The position numbers and the translations under genes are program-made. A stretch of DNA of 43,860 bases from Verrucomicrobiaceae bacterium (GTDB taxonomy: Bacteria > Verrucomicrobiota > Verrucomicrobiia > Verrucomicrobiales > Verrucomicrobiaceae). Below, piece by piece: positions 22,830 through 31,381 of the stretch. Every line of letters begins with the position of its first letter. Within the stretch, counting starts at the first letter, position 1. The stretch lies in contig JAIXOU010000028.1 in assembly GCA_027486585.1 (NCBI GenBank), positions 1 through 43,860 on the forward strand. The letters are read 5' to 3'. The notes below the pieces were generated by a model that was not told where the DNA came from, made no database searches, and worked only from the letters and a program-made list of their open reading frames with translations.

Positions 22830-24329
22830 ATGATCCTTCGTGCACAGAATCTGACCAAAAAGTTTCCCGGTGTCACCGCACTGAGTGATGTATCTTTTGA
22901 TCTGGTTCACGGTGAGATCCACGCACTCTGTGGTGAGAATGGGGCAGGGAAGAGCACGCTTATCAAGTTACTCTCAGGCATACATCCTCACGGGAGTTAT
23001 GAAGGTCATTTTGAAGTAGCTGGTGTAGAAGCCAGATTAAATGGCATCGCCGATGCCGCACAAGTCGGGATTTCGGTCATCTATCAGGAGCTGTCACTCG
23101 TGGATGAAATGTCCGTGGCGGAAAATATCTATCTCGGCTGTGAACCTCGCCGTTGGGGAGGACTAATTGATTGGGGCAAAATGCTTCAGGATACCCAAGC
23201 CTTGCTGGATCGCTTTCAGGTTGCTCTCGATCCAGAAACGCCAGTGCGAGATTTAGGCGTCGGACAAAAGCAGCTTGTCGAAATCGTCAAAGCACTGGGT
23301 AAGAACTCCAAAGTTCTCATTCTTGATGAACCAACGGCTGCTCTTTCAGAGCATGAGGTCCAGATTCTTTTAGACATCCTTCGAGATTTACGCAGTCGCG
23401 GCATCGCCTGCATTTACATTTCTCATAAGCTGGAGGAAGTCTTTGCCATCGCGGATCGCATCACTGTTTTGAGAGATGGGGAATCGATCACCACTTTGAC
23501 GACGAAAGCAACAACCAAGGATGAGGTGATTGCAAAGATGGTTGGGCGTGAGCTTGGTGATCTCTTTCCTCGGCGTGTTAGCACGCTCGGTGATGTCTTA
23601 CTTGAGGTGGAGTCTCTCTCTGTCGCCGATGACAGGGGGCGTCGGCGTTTGCATGACGTTTCTCTGAGTCTGCGGGCGGGAGAGGTTCTGGGCATCGGAG
23701 GACTCATGGGTGCAGGTAGGACCGAATTGCTCATGCACCTCTATGGTGCCTGGGGAGATCGGCAATCGGGCTCGATTCGTCTTAAAGGTGCTGAGTTGCC
23801 AAGCTGTAGCCCTGCAAAGGCGCTGCGCGCTGGCCTAGCGCTAGTTAGCGAAGATCGCCGTCGTTATGGTTTGATCTTAGAGGAAGAGATTGGCTTTAAT
23901 CTCAGCTTATCCAGTTTGCCTGAGGTCGCCCCGCAGGGGCTCATCAATCATCACGCAGAAGCCACGCGTAACCGTCAGATTTTTGATCACTTGGGGGTGA
24001 GGGCCCCTGGGCTTCAGGCCATCGTCGGACGATTGTCGGGCGGTAATCAGCAGAAGGTTGTGATTGGAAAGGCGCTTCTGACAGGCCCTCAGGTTGTGAT
24101 GCTTGATGAGCCGACGCGTGGCATTGATGTCGGTGCCAAGATCGAGATTTATGAGATGATCAATCAGCTTACCTCGGAAGGGAAGGCCGTGCTCCTCGTC
24201 TCTAGTGAGCTGCCAGAGCTCATTGGCATGAGCGACCGCATCCTCATGTTACGTGAAGGCCGGATCGGGGGCAGCTTTGATCGTGGTGAAGTCACTCAAG
24301 AAAAACTCATGCAGGCAGCAATGGAATGA
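22830..24329 (+). CDS. Sugar ABC transporter ATPase (RbsA/MglA type), two ABC domains
   Basis: ATP-hydrolysing subunit of a carbohydrate importer, 499 aa, with two tandem ABC modules. First module: Walker A GENGAGKSTLIKLLSG, signature VGQKQLVEIVKAL and Walker B VLILDEPTAALSEHE. Second module: degenerate Walker A GLMGAGRTELLMHLYG as is normal in this class, signature LSGGNQQKVVIGKALL and Walker B VVMLDEPTRGIDVGAK. Both permease and substrate-binding genes are missing beside it, which is unusual, because these usually form an rbs-like operon. The 3' neighbour is an unrelated-looking kelch protein. Substrate unknown; ribose, xylose, galactose or autoinducer-like sugars are all possible. Confidence 0.92.
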   Translation: MILRAQNLTKKFPGVTALSDVSFDLVHGEIHALCGENGAGKSTLIKLLSGIHPHGSYEGHFEVAGVEARLNGIADAAQVGISVIYQELSLVDEMSVAENIYLGCEPRRWGGLIDWGKMLQDTQALLDRFQVALDPETPVRDLGVGQKQLVEIVKALGKNSKVLILDEPTAALSEHEVQILLDILRDLRSRGIACIYISHKLEEVFAIADRITVLRDGESITTLTTKATTKDEVIAKMVGRELGDLFPRRVSTLGDVLLEVESLSVADDRGRRRLHDVSLSLRAGEVLGIGGLMGAGRTELLMHLYGAWGDRQSGSIRLKGAELPSCSPAKALRAGLALVSEDRRRYGLILEEEIGFNLSLSSLPEVAPQGLINHHAEATRNRQIFDHLGVRAPGLQAIVGRLSGGNQQKVVIGKALLTGPQVVMLDEPTRGIDVGAKIEIYEMINQLTSEGKAVLLVSSELPELIGMSDRILMLREGRIGGSFDRGEVTQEKLMQAAME

Positions 24330-24377
24330 GGGTGTGTTTAAATACTCAGGATGATGAGGCTCGTCACTCTCCGTCGA

Positions 24378-24391
24378 AGAACGATTGTTCT
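24378..24391. promoter_or_regulatory. Palindrome AGAAC-N4-GTTCT
   Basis: A perfect 5-bp inverted repeat with a 4-bp spacer in the gap between the ABC ATPase and kelch genes. It resembles the Gram-positive type LexA site (GAAC-N4-GTTC) but not the TGTTC-N4-GAACA site in front of lexA here. It may be an operator for another regulator. TTGACG at 24414-24419 lies between it and the kelch gene. Confidence 0.3.
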
Positions 24392-24528
24392 GCGTTTGTA
24401 AACACGCCCTAGTTTGACGCTAAACTTCGTGACTACCACTGACACTGTGAGTCATGGTTTCCTTTATGGTAGCTGCGTTGATAAAATTGAGTTCCCTTTC
24501 TGCCCCTGACGGGATAGCTTGTCAGTCT

Positions 24529-25554
24529 ATGACACGATGGTGGATGGCTTTTTGTCTTTTTTTTCGCACGCTGCGTGCAGATGACAGCAGTTGGCAAACC
24601 CTGACTGCATTGCCAGATAAGGAGGGCTTTGCTGGGGCTTTTGCTGGTGTTTCACAGAACGTGTTGCTGGTGGCTGGTGGAGCGAATTTTCCGGATAAAA
24701 TGCCTTGGGAAGGCGGAACCAAAGTCTGGTATGACGCCGTCTTTGCACTGCGCGATCCGAAGGGGAATTGGGAAAGGGTAGGTAAGCTGCCAAAACCAAA
24801 CGGTTATGGTGTCAGCCTGACTGATGACCGTGGTCTGATCTGCCTCGGTGGAGGCGATTCTTCTGAGAATTTCAAGGACGCAATGCGACTTGAATGGATC
24901 AATGGGCAATTGGAGGTGAAGCTTTTGCCTTCTTTGCCGAAGACCTCGGCTCTGATGTCAGGCGTTATTTCTGGGCGTAAGATTTATATTCTAGGCGGTG
25001 TTGAAAAGCCGACAGATACCTTGGCAATGGCTGATTTTTGGATGTTAGACTTGGATCGCTTGGATCAGGGTTGGCAAGCGTTGCCACCGTGTCCAGGGAA
25101 GCCTCGCATCCTTGCCGCGATGGGCACGGTGAGCGATGCGGTCTTCGTTTTCAGCGGAGCGGCGTTGAGTCCTGGCCCTGATGGTAAGCCTACGAGAGAT
25201 TGGCTGAAGGACGCCTGGAAGTTCACGATAGCTGAGGGTTGGCGGCAGCTGGCTGATCTTCCCCGAGTGTCTGTGGCGGCACCGTCACCAGCCCCATTTC
25301 GTGAAGGACAGTTTCTTGTGCTTGGCGGAGATGATGGTGCTTTGGTTGATTTTGAGCCCAAACATAAGCACCCGGGTTTCCCTCGTGATGTCTTGGCCTA
25401 CGATTGGAAAAGCGACTCATGGAGCGTGCATGGCACACTGCCTTTTTCTCTCGTAACCACACCATGCGTGCAATGGCAGGGAAACATCGTGATCCCTGGC
25501 GGTGAAGCGCGCCCTGGCAAGCGCTCTCCGCAAATCTGGTGGACTAACAAATGA
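24529..25554 (+). CDS. Exported kelch-repeat (NanM-like) propeller protein
   Basis: A hydrophobic N-terminus (MTRWWMAFCLFFRTLRA) suggests export. About six kelch-type repeats follow, each with a hydrophobic stretch, GG and a W/F (for example VLLVAGGANFPD, GLICLGGGDSSEN, KIYILGGVEKPTD, AVFVFSGAALS, FLVLGGDDGAL and NIVIPGGEARPG). The pattern resembles N-acetylneuraminate epimerase NanM and cyclically permuted mutarotase proteins. Epimerising an exported sugar is plausible but not shown. Placed just downstream of a sugar ABC ATPase, which hints at a carbohydrate role. The frame is open 25 codons upstream; the start used gives the best signal-like N-terminus. Convergent with the gene at 25557. 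Confidence 0.7.
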   Translation: MTRWWMAFCLFFRTLRADDSSWQTLTALPDKEGFAGAFAGVSQNVLLVAGGANFPDKMPWEGGTKVWYDAVFALRDPKGNWERVGKLPKPNGYGVSLTDDRGLICLGGGDSSENFKDAMRLEWINGQLEVKLLPSLPKTSALMSGVISGRKIYILGGVEKPTDTLAMADFWMLDLDRLDQGWQALPPCPGKPRILAAMGTVSDAVFVFSGAALSPGPDGKPTRDWLKDAWKFTIAEGWRQLADLPRVSVAAPSPAPFREGQFLVLGGDDGALVDFEPKHKHPGFPRDVLAYDWKSDSWSVHGTLPFSLVTTPCVQWQGNIVIPGGEARPGKRSPQIWWTNK

Positions 25555-25556
25555 AG

Positions 25557-26585
25557 TTATTTGACGCGTTCCAGCTTCAGCAATGGTGCTGAAGGTGAGG
25601 CAAATTGAGCCACAAACAGATTGCCCTCAGAATCAGTGCACACTCCATGAGGATGAATGAAGGTTTTACCATCGCTCTGCATGGGTTGTAGGATGCCGTC
25701 TTTATAGATGGCAGCAGGCGCCCCGATATTGGATAAGACTTTAAAGTCTTGATCCACAATTGAGATAAAACCTGCCGCATTCTTATCCTGAGGCCAGCTA
25801 TCACCAAGGTGCGGAATCAGGCCGTGATTACCGATGGGTATGAAATCCCGAGGATTGCCGCCAGGGAACGGCACTTTTGTGGTGAAGTGGCCATCAAGGG
25901 TGAAGATTTTAATCTCCTGTTGGTCGCTCATGGCAATGACTATGCGGGATTGAGCCGCATCTCGGAGATCCAGCCCGCCGCCGTGGGGCCCCCAATGGCG
26001 AAGTTGATTTTCGCCAATGCCAAGGTTGCCTCCCCATGATTTTAGCCACCTGCCATTGGCTGCATAAGCATGAATGTAGTCTTTACCATAACCATCAAAG
26101 ATCCAAAGACGGCCATCTGGATGAACGAGGATCTTTGATGGTCGGTAGTCCTCTGCTTTGGAATAAAGACCGCTCTCTTTTGGCCAAGAAAAACGAGACA
26201 GCTCCTTACCATCGAGTGTGAGTTTTCGGACTTCATGCAGCACAGTGTCAGTGATATACAGCACCTCTTGTTTCTCTTCTTTGATGAGGCTCATGCCATG
26301 TGCTCCAGGCATTCTCGCAGTCCAGTGTTGGATGAGGGTGCCGGATTTCGCATCAAGAATAAGGATATTATTTTGAGGGGCGTCTGTCAGAAAGAAGAGG
26401 CGATTTTGCGAATCAATCGCGACGGCATGACCGTTCTTCACCTGAACTTGAGATAGTGCCTCTTTACCCCAATCTGGAAGGCTTTGGTATTGATAAGACC
26501 CTTGTCCTAAAGGAGTTGGATCGGCCCTAACAGAAAGGTTGAAAAGCGAGAAAAAGGCTGCATAACAGAGGATGTATTGAGACAT
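25557..26585 (-). CDS. Exported six-bladed propeller (NHL-type) protein
   Basis: The signal peptide (MSQYILCYAAFFSLFNLSVRA) precedes a 340-residue repeat domain. Successive blades show the NHL-like pattern of G-hydrophobic-D-x-x-G-x-L-hydrophobic: GHAVAIDSQNRLFFLTDAP, GAHGMSLIKEEKQEVLYITD, PSKILVHPDGRLWIFDGYGK and GVCTDSEGNLFVAQFASP. Such propellers bind ligands or act as lyases (for example peptidyl-hydroxyglycine lyases) or lactonases. No catalytic set can be assigned. It converges on the kelch gene with only 2 bp between the stop codons. Confidence 0.72.
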   Translation of the reverse strand: MSQYILCYAAFFSLFNLSVRADPTPLGQGSYQYQSLPDWGKEALSQVQVKNGHAVAIDSQNRLFFLTDAPQNNILILDAKSGTLIQHWTARMPGAHGMSLIKEEKQEVLYITDTVLHEVRKLTLDGKELSRFSWPKESGLYSKAEDYRPSKILVHPDGRLWIFDGYGKDYIHAYAANGRWLKSWGGNLGIGENQLRHWGPHGGGLDLRDAAQSRIVIAMSDQQEIKIFTLDGHFTTKVPFPGGNPRDFIPIGNHGLIPHLGDSWPQDKNAAGFISIVDQDFKVLSNIGAPAAIYKDGILQPMQSDGKTFIHPHGVCTDSEGNLFVAQFASPSAPLLKLERVK

Positions 26586-26884
26586 GTTAAAAGTAGGCTG
26601 AGTTTTCGAAATGGTGGAAATGATTTAGAGTCTAGGCTGGTTCAGTCGCTTTTGCTTCAATTCTCAGCGTGTTGGACATGATGTTCCTTCTCGTCTGGTA
26701 TTTAAAATGCCTCTAGAAGGGGTGATTTCTGCAAACAAAGACGAGTTTTTGTGACTTTCTTGCAATCAAGTCTTGATGCGAAGGGCAATTTAAGAATAAA
26801 TAGACATTAATTCAGAAGAACAAATCGACAGACCAACCCTGTTACTTTCTTTTCCTGAGCTTCCCCCCTTTTTTATATCCTCCT
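26586..26884 (+). promoter_or_regulatory. Upstream region of the pilus/secretin locus
   Basis: This 299-bp divergent gap contains no gene. Toward its right end it is A/T-rich, with TTGATG at 26773-26778 and ATAAAT at 26796-26801 (17-bp spacer) as a weak promoter candidate about 85 bp before the locus. The base just before the first ATG is pyrimidine-rich (TATATCCTCCT), so there is no Shine-Dalgarno sequence. The promoter call is low confidence. Confidence 0.3.
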
Positions 26885-27496
26885 ATGAAGTCGCATTTCA
26901 CCGCACTGTCATTTTTCGTGCTCGCTGCATCAGCTTTGCATGCTCAGACACCGCCCGCTGTCAAAGTGGAGGTGAAAGCTCCGAAGATCATCAATATCCA
27001 GACACCGCAGTTTCAAGCCGGCAACACACCCGCGAGAAATTGGCGCCCGAAAGAGTGGCTGGAAGTCGATCTTGAAGTAGCAATTAAGTTGCCCCCAGCT
27101 GCCGGAGGTCGCAATGGCAGCTTGCCTGCAATGACCATTAATTTTTACATCGCCATGAATGCTCAAAAAGATGGGAAATACCAACTTTTGAAAGGCTCTC
27201 TCAATTATGTGGATATTCCTGCAGGTGAGCGCTGTCATGCATTGGCATATGTTTCCCCGGCAACACTTCGTCGTGTGCTTGAGAAGGATAATTTCACAGC
27301 AGGATCTGATATGAAGGCCTACGCTATCGAAGTGGTGGTAGATGGTCAGGTGGTCGCTGGTGATACCAGTGTTCCTGGTAAGTGGTGGGAGAAAACAGAT
27401 AGCTTCATTGCCAATGAGTCGGTGATTCTCGCTCGCAAGGAGACCCCTTTTGACATTCTTTGGGGTGACTACGATCTGCCTACCAAAGCTAAATAA
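26885..27496 (+). CDS. Exported protein, Amuc_1102-like
   Basis: The signal peptide (FTALSFFVLAASALHA) ends near residue 20. The mature 183 residues are beta-rich, consistent with an immunoglobulin-like fold: VKVEVKAPKIINIQTPQF, WLEVDLEVAIKLPP, MTINFYIAMNAQKDGKYQLL and CHALAYVSPATLRRVL. By position (first gene before a PilM-like gene) and size it corresponds to Akkermansia Amuc_1102. Its job is unknown; an accessory of the outer-membrane secretin or pilus machinery is likely from its place. No enzymatic motif seen. The spacing to the next gene is 53 bp. Confidence 0.75.
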   Translation: MKSHFTALSFFVLAASALHAQTPPAVKVEVKAPKIINIQTPQFQAGNTPARNWRPKEWLEVDLEVAIKLPPAAGGRNGSLPAMTINFYIAMNAQKDGKYQLLKGSLNYVDIPAGERCHALAYVSPATLRRVLEKDNFTAGSDMKAYAIEVVVDGQVVAGDTSVPGKWWEKTDSFIANESVILARKETPFDILWGDYDLPTKAK

Positions 27497-27549
27497 CATC
27501 TGTGATAATCTTTTGGGTACTAGGGTAACGAATTCTTAATTTTCCAAGC

Positions 27550-29283
27550 ATGGCAGACAGTAAAACCATCACAGTCCTGAACCTGGGTTCCCAGCGTGTT
27601 TCTGGGGCTATCTTTTCCAAATCGGGGGGAGACCTTGTTCTCAAAAAGTATGATTTTGTGGACATGCCTGGTGATCCTTCCGTTGACGTCTCAAGGCTTC
27701 CTCAAATTCGCTTGGCCCTTGTAGAGCTCACTGATCGCCTGAAAATCAAAAAATCGGCTGCATGGTACGCTGTTTCTGGTCATTCAGTCTTCACTCGTTT
27801 CATTAAGCTGCCCCCGGTTAAATCGGATCGTGTGGCACAGATCGTTGAGTTCGAAGCCCGCCAAAACGTTCCATTCCCAATCAACGAAGTCGTTTGGGAC
27901 TACGAGATCGTTTCAGAAGGTGGTGGCGAGACTGAAGTTGTGCTCGTTGCCATGAAGTCTGATGCGCTTGATGAGGTCAATGCACAGGTGATATCTGCAG
28001 GGGTTGAGACCTCTGGGGTCGATGTGGCTCCTCTGGCGCTGTTCAATACTTTCCGCTACAGTTATCCTGATGTCGAAGAGACCTCTGTGCTGATTGATCT
28101 TGGTGCCAGATCGACTAACTTGGTCTTTGTCGATCAAGGCAAGCTCTTCACACGCAATGTGCTTGTCGGCGGTGCTTCAATCACTACGGCCATCGCTAAA
28201 GAGTTTGGTGTTAATTTCTCCCAAGCCGAGGCTCAAAAGGTCTCTAACGGCTTCGTTTCCCAAGGCGGGGCTGTTCAGGAACATAGTGATCCTGAAATAG
28301 CGGCACTATCCAAAGTCATTCGCAACGCGGCGACGAATCTGCACACTCAGATCATGCGCACGATTACTTTCTATCGCACGCAGAATGGTGGGTCCCCACC
28401 CAAGCGCGTTTTCCTCACCGGTGGCGGTGCTTTCCTGCCCGGTATGGTGGCCTTTATGGAAGAGAAGCTGAAGCTTCCTGTGGAGATCTTCAATCCTCTG
28501 CGTGGCGTTCAAATTGATCGCAGCCTGAATTCCGATGCTGCTCATGCGGATGCTCCTTTCATGGGTGAGCTGGTTGGTCTTGCCTTGAGAACCGCTGGCG
28601 GAACTCCCAGTGAGGTTGAGCTAGTTCCAACAGTGGTGGCTAATGCTCGTGATGCAGCCCGCCGCATGCCTGCTCTACTGTTGGCTGCCGTTTGTTTTTG
28701 GGGTGCTCTTTATGCTGGAGTAACGTATTTCCAAAATACGGAGCGTGTCATTCAAGAGGAACTTTCGGTCATGAGTCAAAAGAACGACTCCTTGAAAGCA
28801 ATCAGCGCTCAAATCAGCGCCCTTGAGGCCACACAAAACCAATGGATGACCTCCAGCAAGCAGTTCGAACAAGCTGTCTCAGAGCGTTCTTGGTGGGTCA
28901 GGCTTCTCACTGAGCTCAATAACAAATTCGACAATGATTTGATCTGGCTCACCATTGTTGAGCCAGTGAAGGATGGTAAATCCATCACTCCTGCGCTGAT
29001 GGCAGCGGGTGAATCGACTGCTGAATCGAAGGATGAGGCATCAACAACGGAGCCCGTTTACAGTCTTAAAATTCAGGGACTCTATCGCAAAAACACAGAG
29101 GGTGAGCAGATTGTTTATCGCTATGCAGCAGCTCTGGCTAAGTCTCCATGGTTTGACATCGCTGATTTCGAATCCAAGCGCGCTGACTTTGTCAGTGCAG
29201 AAAGCGGAGTCGAAGAAAATCGTTATGCCTACACTTTCAACATTACGCTGCCTCTTAAGCAGCCTCTGAAATTCAAAAACTGA
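27550..29283 (+). CDS. PilM-PilN fusion, Amuc_1101-like
   Basis: At 577 aa this is much longer than PilM (about 350). Residues 1-360 are the actin-like ATPase PilM: an N-terminal LNLGSQRVSG (the usual first-phosphate DxG is NxG here), SVLIDLGARSTNLVFV, GGASITTAIAKEFGV and VFLTGGGAFLPGM near residue 288. Residues about 374-395 (PALLLAAVCFWGALYAGVTYF) form a membrane helix, followed by a coiled coil (about 396-440). A periplasmic ferredoxin-like domain (SWWVRLLTELNNKFDNDLIW, then SLKIQGLYRK) matches PilN. Thus the cytoplasmic ring protein and its membrane partner are joined into one polypeptide. The stop overlaps the start of the next gene by one base (TGATG). Confidence 0.85.
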   Translation: MADSKTITVLNLGSQRVSGAIFSKSGGDLVLKKYDFVDMPGDPSVDVSRLPQIRLALVELTDRLKIKKSAAWYAVSGHSVFTRFIKLPPVKSDRVAQIVEFEARQNVPFPINEVVWDYEIVSEGGGETEVVLVAMKSDALDEVNAQVISAGVETSGVDVAPLALFNTFRYSYPDVEETSVLIDLGARSTNLVFVDQGKLFTRNVLVGGASITTAIAKEFGVNFSQAEAQKVSNGFVSQGGAVQEHSDPEIAALSKVIRNAATNLHTQIMRTITFYRTQNGGSPPKRVFLTGGGAFLPGMVAFMEEKLKLPVEIFNPLRGVQIDRSLNSDAAHADAPFMGELVGLALRTAGGTPSEVELVPTVVANARDAARRMPALLLAAVCFWGALYAGVTYFQNTERVIQEELSVMSQKNDSLKAISAQISALEATQNQWMTSSKQFEQAVSERSWWVRLLTELNNKFDNDLIWLTIVEPVKDGKSITPALMAAGESTAESKDEASTTEPVYSLKIQGLYRKNTEGEQIVYRYAAALAKSPWFDIADFESKRADFVSAESGVEENRYAYTFNITLPLKQPLKFKN

Positions 29284-30263
29284 TGAGCTGGATACAAGAC
29301 AACAAAGTTCCCGCAGCGATTCTGGGGGTCACAGGAGCCGGCGTGCTCGGACTCGGGGTCATGCTTTTTAATGCCTGGTCTGCTGCCGCTGAGGCCCAGG
29401 AAACGTTTGACTCGGTCAATTCGAGTCTAGCAAACCTCAATAGTGCCAACATTGCGCCGACACCCGAAAACTTGGCTGCCAAGCATGCCATGGTGAAGGA
29501 ATACATCGACTCTGCTGGTAAGATGGCTCTGGTGCTTTACAAGCTTCAGCCTGATCCAAAGCCGATGAGCGATACGGATTTCCAGGCTAAGGTAAAGGCT
29601 AGAACGCTTGAGGTGAAGAAACTCGGTGCAGGGCGTCTGCCAGCTGAGTTTAATCTTACCTTTGATAAATACGTCGATAACCTTCCGAAGGCCAGTGGTA
29701 CACTCACTGCGGATCAGGTGGCTACAGAATTGTCGGGTTATTTGGATGCGGTCGAAGAGATTACCACGATGATCTTGAAGAGCGGTGTTGGCTCAATCGA
29801 TCTGATTGAACGCTCTGATCTACCTGCTGAGAAAGCCGATGATAAAGCTACTCCGAATGGTCAAGGTCAGCGTGGTGCAGCTGAGGTGTCTGATCAAACG
29901 ATCACAGAAAGGCGTCAAGTTCGCCTGATGTTGCGCTTAGACCAGGGGGTCCTGCAGACCATCCTCAGTAAGCTGGCAAGCCCGTCCGAAATGCCCTATT
30001 TCACAGTCGTTCGCCTATTGCGGATCGAGAATGAAGTCCAGGTCGGTCCTGCACGTGTAGCATTGGCCGCTAAATTGGAGCCTGAAGGTGGTGTGACAGC
30101 TCCAGAAGGTGACGAAGCAAAGCCTGCTTCAAAAGGCGTTCAGCCAGCCACTCCTGACTCCCTTGTGGTCTTGGGCAAAGAAGGAATTAGAGCCTATCTG
30201 GAGATTGATCTGGTCAAATTCATTGATCACAAAGCCGCTGCGCCTGCTGCTGGCACCCGTTAA
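29283..30263 (+). CDS. PilO-like membrane protein, Amuc_1100 homologue
   Basis: This 326-aa protein starts MSWIQDNKVPAAILGVTGAG, close to the MSNWITDNKPAA opening I recall for Akkermansia Amuc_1100. It has one membrane helix (about residues 12-30), then a coiled-coil region and periplasmic domains. The C-terminal part, with PYFTVVRLLRIENEVQVGP and IRAYLEIDLVKF, again parallels Amuc_1100. The helix-coil-ferredoxin layout and the gene order place it as PilO. In Akkermansia the homologue is an outer-surface protein that stimulates human TLR2. Here a structural role in pilus or secretin alignment is expected. Middle portions are poorly conserved. Confidence 0.82.
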   Translation: MSWIQDNKVPAAILGVTGAGVLGLGVMLFNAWSAAAEAQETFDSVNSSLANLNSANIAPTPENLAAKHAMVKEYIDSAGKMALVLYKLQPDPKPMSDTDFQAKVKARTLEVKKLGAGRLPAEFNLTFDKYVDNLPKASGTLTADQVATELSGYLDAVEEITTMILKSGVGSIDLIERSDLPAEKADDKATPNGQGQRGAAEVSDQTITERRQVRLMLRLDQGVLQTILSKLASPSEMPYFTVVRLLRIENEVQVGPARVALAAKLEPEGGVTAPEGDEAKPASKGVQPATPDSLVVLGKEGIRAYLEIDLVKFIDHKAAAPAAGTR

Positions 30264-30291
30264 TTGAACTCAATTTTTTCGAACTAAATTC

Positions 30292-31266
30292 ATGCAGAAC
30301 AAGAATGGCAATTATGAGAAGGGGCTCCTCATTGCAGGCGCTATCTTCGCGGTTGCGGCCGTCGGATACTTTGTCTGGGACAGCCAGTCACTATCTGAGC
30401 GACTGAATAAGTTATCGGGAACATCTCCCAATAAACTTAACCCGCCTCCAACCGAAATGGTTAACGGGGTGATGAAAAAGTTAACCGAGAAAGTCAATTG
30501 GGTTTCTCCCAGCATCAACGGCAAGCCGGTGCCCTTGAATAAGTCGATCATGCTTTTACAAAAGGGTGATCAACTTTTCGATCTGGCAGCCGCAGAGCCT
30601 GTTTTGCGTGCTCCCATGACCAATGAGTTTCTTATTGCGAACAAGTTGCCCAATATTGAATCTCCAAATGTGGGTGCTCTTGATCCTGACAGTGACGGGT
30701 TTTCCAATGAAGAAGAGTTCTTGGCAAAGCCACAGACCAATCCAATGGATGAAAAATCTCATCCTCCTGAGGTCCAGAAGCTCTTCCTCAAGCAACGCAT
30801 CACACACGACTATAAAATTAAGCTGAATAGCACCTCACCTCCTTACCAGGTCCAACGTACTTTCCCAGAGCCTAAGGCTAGCAAGTTTGTCTCTCCAGGG
30901 GATGAGTTCGGCTTCGACAAGGGTGTTATTCGTTTCAAGGTCCTTGGTTTTGAGCAAAAATTGATTAAAGAACCAAGCACAGGGTTGGAAAAAGACATGT
31001 CTGAGCTCAAGTGCTTGGATATTTCCACCAAACGTGAGTTTGTTGTAGTTAAAGGCGTTGAAACCAATCTAGCTGATTATGAGGCTGAGTTTGAATTCCG
31101 CATCGGTGTCTCCGAGCCTAGAAAAGTCCGCGAGGGTGAAACCTTTCAAATTCCTGGCATTGGTGAGACTTTCAAAGTCATCAGCATTGAGGAAAACCAA
31201 GCTGTCATTGTTCCTTGGTCTGGCGATAAAGCCTCTGGACCGCCAATTACGGTCAAGAAAGGTTGA
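30292..31266 (+). CDS. PilP-like protein with calcium-loop motif, Amuc_1099-like
   Basis: A 324-aa protein with an N-terminal membrane anchor (GLLIAGAIFAVAAVGYFVW). It is followed by a linker with PVLRAPMTNEFL and then a DPDSDGFSNEEEF segment near residue 125, an EF-hand-like or thrombospondin-like calcium loop. The C-terminal half is beta-rich (FGFDKGVIRFKVLGFEQK, FEFRIGVSEPRKVREGETF and FKVISIEENQAVIVPW), consistent with a PilP-type HR or beta-sandwich domain that meets the secretin. Fourth gene of the locus. Calcium dependence is inferred from the loop only. The 97 bp to the secretin gene contain no clear promoter. Confidence 0.7.
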   Translation: MQNKNGNYEKGLLIAGAIFAVAAVGYFVWDSQSLSERLNKLSGTSPNKLNPPPTEMVNGVMKKLTEKVNWVSPSINGKPVPLNKSIMLLQKGDQLFDLAAAEPVLRAPMTNEFLIANKLPNIESPNVGALDPDSDGFSNEEEFLAKPQTNPMDEKSHPPEVQKLFLKQRITHDYKIKLNSTSPPYQVQRTFPEPKASKFVSPGDEFGFDKGVIRFKVLGFEQKLIKEPSTGLEKDMSELKCLDISTKREFVVVKGVETNLADYEAEFEFRIGVSEPRKVREGETFQIPGIGETFKVISIEENQAVIVPWSGDKASGPPITVKKG

Positions 31267-31381
31267 ATTTCCTGAAAAAACGAAAAAAACATCTCGCCAA
31301 ACTTGCGCATAACCTGATAAACAATATCACTCATCGTTAATTTTCGCTCAATTAGCCCACTTTATGATCCACCCCTCCCGA

